DNA of 64,000 nucleotides from Stictocephala bisonia. Its lineage: Eukaryota; Arthropoda; Insecta; Hemiptera; Membracidae. The notes below the pieces were generated by a model. The model had not been told where the DNA came from and made no database searches. It saw only the letters and a program-made list of their open reading frames with translations. Positions within the stretch are counted from its first letter, which is position 1, and every line of letters begins with the position of its first letter. Positions 61,001-64,000 of the stretch are shown here, one piece after another. The stretch covers positions 124,001-188,000 of the forward strand of contig JAQJVL010000748.1 in assembly GCA_035578905.1 (NCBI GenBank), given 5' to 3'. Both the position numbers and the translations under genes were made by a program.

Positions 61001-63346
61001 ACAAACAAAACAATAAAAAATTGAGAATAATTTTACAATCTGGTCTGTATTGTTGATTACATTTCCATGTTTTGTTCTTTGTGTTGTATATTTTGTTATA
61101 ATTGTATGTGTGATAGTTTACCAGACAAAACTTTCTATAAACTCAACCGTAGTCTATAGGCATATAGCTTTTTTACGGGTTTTCTAACATTGAAATGGGT
61201 TACTTCGAAAAATAGTTTTGAAGGAGGCTAAGAAAGTAAGTAATACCTGAAGACAACACGAGTTTTATACCTGTTGAAACTTTGTACTTGTCACTTAAAA
61301 CACCTGAAGCATTGGAGATCTCCAACAAATTTAATACTCCAACGCCAAAAAATAACTTTCAAACATCAGTAAATAGAGCTTGTTACTGAGATAATTGTAT
61401 CAGCTGGAATGAAGTCCTCAGGAGAAACCTATCGGACAATTAAAAAAGGAAGTTTCATCACTAACATACAGGACACTGGAGTTGGAAACAGATGATGATA
61501 AGTTAGAGAATCGGTGGACCAAGCACAAATCACAAGAAACGAATGTTTTATTTTTAAATAGAGGTTGTTAATAGACACATTCTATAACAATTCAAGTGCT
61601 AGAGTAACTCACCAAAGTAATTAACAATACAACTACTGGGTTCTAAAATAGAGGTTGTCAATAGGGGCATTCTATAACAATTCAAGTGCTAGAGTAACTC
61701 ACCAAAGTAATTACCAATACAACTACTGGGTTCTAAAATAAAGGTTGTCAATAGGGGCATTCTATAACAATTCAAGTGCTAGAGTAACTCACCAAAGTAA
61801 TTATCATTACAACTACAGGTTCTAAAATAGAGGTTATCAATAGCGGCATTCTATAACAATTTAAGTGCTAGAGTAACTCACCAAAGTAATTAACAATACA
61901 ACTACTGGGTTCTAAAATAGAGGTTGTCCATAGGGGCATTCTATAACAATTTAAGTGCTAGAAAAACTCACCAAATTAATTAACAATACAGCTACTGGGT
62001 TCTAAAATAGAGGTTGTCAATAGCGGCATTCTATAACAATTTAAAGGCTAGAGGAACTCACCAAAGTAATTAACAATACAGCTACTGGGTTCTAAAATAG
62101 AGGTTGTCAATAGCGGCATTCTATAACAATTCAAGTGCTAGAGTAACTCACCAAAGTAATTAACAATACAACTACTGGGTTTTAAAATAGAGGCTGTCAA
62201 TAGGGGCATTCTATAACAATTTAAGTGCTAGAGTAACTCTCCAAAGTAATTAACAATACAGCTACTGGGTTCTAAAATAGAGGTTGTCAATAGCGGCATT
62301 CTATAACAATTTAAGTGCTAGAGTAACTCTCCAAAGTAATTAACAATACAGCTACTGGGTTCTAAAATAGAGGTTGTCAATAGCGGCATTCTATAACAAT
62401 TCAAGTGCTAGAGTAACTCACCAAAGTAATAAACAATACAACTACTGGGTTCTAAAATAGAGGTTGTCAATAGGAGCATTCTATAACAATTCAAGTGCTA
62501 GAGTAACTCACCAAAGTAATTAACAATACAACTACTGGGTTCTAAAATAGAGGTTGTCAATAGCGGCATTCTATAACAATTCAAGTGCTAGAGTACCTCA
62601 CCAAAGTAATTAACAATCCAACTACTGGGTTCAAAAATAGAGGTTGTCAATAGCGGCATTCTATAACAATTCAAGTGCTAGAGTAACTCACCAAAGTAAT
62701 TAATAATACAGCTACTGGGTTCTAAAATAGAGGCTGTCAATAGCGGCATTCTATAACAATTCAAGTGCTAGAGTAACTCACCAAAGTAATTAACAATACA
62801 GCTTCTGGGTTCTAAAATATAGGTTGTCAATAGCGGCATTCTATAACAATTCAAGTGCTAGAGTACCTCACCAAAGTAATTAACAATCCAACTACTGGGT
62901 TCAAAAATAGAGGTTGTCAATAGTCGCATTCTATAACAATTCAAGTGCTAGAGTAACTCACCAAAGTAATTAATAATACAGCTACTGGGTTCTAAAATAG
63001 AGGCTGTCAATAGCGGCATTCTATAACAATTCAAGTGCTAGAGTAACTCACCAAAGTAATTAACAATACAGCTACTGGGTTCTAAAATAGAGGTTGTCAA
63101 TAGGGGCATTTCTATAACAATTCAAGTGCTAGTGTAACTCACCAAAGTAATTAACAATACAACTATTGGTTTAAAAATAGAGGTTGTCAATAGGGGCATT
63201 CTATAACAATTCAAGTGCTAGAGTAACTCACCAAAGTAATTAACAATACAACTACCGGGTTCTAATAGTTGTATTATTTCTGCTTCATACTCTGCTCCAT
63301 CTCCAGAATAAACTGCTCGACACACGCTGCCCACGTCCCATTTAGG
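54953..63346 (-). CDS. SMN: Survival motor neuron protein, four internal exons (5' exon outside, last exon not found)
   Basis: Exons 63346-63232, 60330-60221, 56096-55827 and 55013-54953 splice in frame (phases 1, 0, 0, 1). The first two form the Tudor domain: WDVGSVCRAVYSGDGAEYEA ... CIVNYFG then YNNQEIVSLSDLKPSLG, with the aromatic residues that bind dimethylarginine in SmB/D tails. The third carries a PPPPPPPP run (profilin-binding type). The fourth is the YG box, LDDEALNSMLMSWYMCGFYT, used for self-association. SMN with Gemins loads Sm rings on spliceosomal snRNA in the cytoplasm. The Gemin2-binding first exon must lie beyond 64000. The last exon was not identified; unspliced, the frame would stop 16 codons after the donor. 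Introns hold a piggyBac, a hairpin MITE and a satellite made of the gene's own exon. Confidence 0.9.
55051..55268 (-). repeat. tRNA-derived SINE, copy 6 (5' truncated)
   Basis: AAGACGCTGATCGTCAAGAT to TCAAAATGTATTGACTCT match the SINE body; a TTTATTTATTTATTTA tail is on the left. It lies in an SMN intron, 37 bp from the YG-box exon acceptor. Confidence 0.85.
55827..56096 (-). CDS. SMN: SMN proline-rich exon
   Basis: Reads RITTLPKTYSTDYFDCFQEV to QHFFPPPPPPPPITVGESGSP; donor CCT/GTGAGT, phase 0. Two tandem acceptors lie 8 nt apart (CCACAG at 56105 and TTACAG at 56097); only the inner one keeps frame with the preceding exon's CAG/GTAGGT donor. The outer one would fit if the donor shifted to GTAG/GTAACA. 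Confidence 0.85.
56397..56828. mobile_element. hairpin MITE with roughly 200-bp near-perfect arms
   Basis: CTAAATTAAATAATTACC at 56397 pairs with GGTAATTATTTAATTTAG ending 56828. The arms pair almost without mismatch to about 56598 / 56632, leaving a loop near AAACTGGAGTCAGCTACTTG. Each arm carries CTGAAGATGGC...GAAACGG. CAGCTCAGGGGCTA follows at 56835. It lies in the SMN intron between the Tudor B and proline-rich exons. Confidence 0.85.
57120..59820 (-). mobile_element. piggyBac element, 2.7 kb, nearly intact
   Basis: Perfect inverted ends CCCATTAAAGCCCAA, both next to TTAA (57116-57119, 59821-59824). Subterminal repeats of AACGACCCGTTGGG type occur near both ends (57254, 59799 and 59444-59464). 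It encodes a two-exon transposase on the minus strand, the same direction as SMN, whose intron it occupies. Confidence 0.95.
57363..59624 (-). pseudogene. piggyBac transposase, one frameshift and one stop
   Basis: Exon 1 (59624-59605, MSAPVH) joins exon 2 at 59249 (GT-AG, phase 2) to TDTPLTLAEILEALEDPASE and an acidic N-terminus. A one-base indel in the run of seven A at about 58833-58839 shifts the frame at KSKKGGISSGKPAPKK. The rest (58832-57696) includes PEDLVEDIVKFSVVYAVQKN, the first catalytic D in LSVDESMIPYFGRH, the second in FSFYIDNFFTSPKLL and the third in MGGVDLMDNNISNYRIG. A TAA near 57695 follows GVRG; the frame then continues to the C-terminal zinc-binding motif CVLCKNKTVKACKRCEVPLH. 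All three catalytic aspartates are intact. The family excises precisely at TTAA. Two small lesions mark this copy as recently inactivated. Confidence 0.93.
60221..60330 (-). CDS. SMN: SMN Tudor exon B
   Basis: Acceptor AACTTTTTCAG, then (G)YNNQEIVSLSDLKPSLGK and RAIDMQVTIAMHDQAALQ; donor CAG/GTAGGT in phase 0. The YNN and LSDL blocks match the end of the SMN Tudor fold. Confidence 0.93.
60508..60538 (+). repeat. poly-G tract
   Basis: GGGGGGAGGGGGGGGGGGG type run on the plus strand, in an SMN intron; C-rich in the transcript. It could form a G-quadruplex on the non-template DNA strand. Confidence 0.8.
61555..63266 (-). repeat. SMN: 90-bp tandem array derived from the SMN Tudor exon A 3' end
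   Basis: About 19 units of 90 bp. In transcript sense each reads, in order, CTCTATTTTAG, a 30-nt piece AACCCAGTAGTTGTATTGTT+AATTACTTTG, GTGAGT, then CTCTAGCACTTGAATTGTTA and on to the next unit through CTATTGACAACCT. The rightmost unit overlaps the real exon (donor at 63231-63226). Units differ by a few substitutions. The 30-nt piece keeps the exon's coding sequence (EPSSCIVNYFG in the same phase). Confidence 0.95.
63232..63346 (-). CDS. SMN: SMN Tudor exon A
   Basis: Acceptor TATTTTTATTTCAG, then PKWDVGSVCRAVYSGDGAEY and EAEIIQLLEPGSCIVNYF, ending TTTG/GTGAGT in phase 1. Its last 38 nt and donor form the first unit of the 90-bp array to the left. Confidence 0.93.
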
Positions 63347-64000
63347 CTGAAATAAAAATAACTCCATTTAAAAGAAATATAGTAACATTTAGAAAATAGA
63401 ATATGTGTTAGTTTTACATGCACTTATAATTTTTTGCCAGGAACATCTCTGAACATTTTGGATTTCTTTAGGAATGAATTCAATTATATCCTAAAATACA
63501 TTATAATCACACATTAAACATTACTGTTTAGAGCGTTTACATTATTATGGAGTACCTCTCTCTGTCTCTCTCCAGCACACGCTGACCTAACTAACTATTA
63601 GCTGAGCTATCAGTATGCCAAACAGTCATCTGAGCCAATCACTGTTAGAGAACAGCAAATGCACTGCTTTGGACAGCCTGTTTGTTTTAAAGTCAGTGGT
63701 AACAGCAAAGAAAAATTCAATGATATTATGACGAATCTTTAACTGTGCAATAAAACTTTTCTCCATAAATCATTTGTTTGGCTGTTTTAAAGTTTACACT
63801 TCAGCCTTCATAAGAATTAGTGGATAACACAAATATATTTTATGAAACTAGGCCTAAATAAAATGTCTGGAATTTTGTAGGTATATTTTGAAGTTTGTAT
63901 TTATTTAATATTTTCTTATTTTGTGGTATCGTTCCCTCCTCCCCCAATATGCCAAATTCTAAGTTTTTTATCATTTACTCTGATAAAAAAAATTAAAAAT

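Overview
This is a window of an AT-rich, intron-rich, transposon-dense animal genome. The gene content, insect-like splice signals and the mix of LINE, hAT, piggyBac, pogo/Tigger, Helitron and tRNA-SINE repeats fit an arthropod, most likely an insect; a hemipteran is my guess, not something the sequence proves. There is no bacterial content.

Two host genes can be assembled. The first is a complete katanin p60-like AAA+ ATPase, KATNAL2, on the plus strand. It has ten exons from 13733 to 39571 which join without any frame conflict into about 500 residues: a LisH motif, a linker, then an AAA+ core with Walker A split across two exons. The second is the survival motor neuron gene, SMN, on the minus strand. 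Four internal exons lie between 63346 and 54953: two halves of the Tudor domain, a proline-rich exon and the C-terminal YG box. Its first exon lies outside the window and its last exon was not found.

Most of the rest is mobile DNA. 1-13260 holds five LINE pieces in various stages of decay, a 1 kb hAT element and minisatellite. KATNAL2 introns contain CACTA-like MITEs (one carrying a long GA tract), foldback elements, two short Helitrons, a decayed LINE itself invaded by a SINE and a TTAA element, an inverted GC-rich minisatellite, and a 3.8 kb hAT element whose three-exon transposase is broken by just two stop codons. Between the two genes (39572-54952) lie a three-level nest (unknown inverted-repeat element > Tigger > deleted hAT), TTAA elements, a 171-bp satellite and a mariner relic. 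SMN introns contain a hairpin MITE and a nearly intact 2.7 kb piggyBac element.

The most unusual structure is at 61560-63266, in SMN. The 3' end of a Tudor exon together with its splice donor has been amplified into about 19 tandem 90-bp units. Most units carry a branch-point-like site, a polypyrimidine/AG acceptor, a 30-nt frame-preserving segment of the Tudor coding sequence and an intact GTGAGT donor, so the array looks like a series of potential microexons separated by 60-nt introns.
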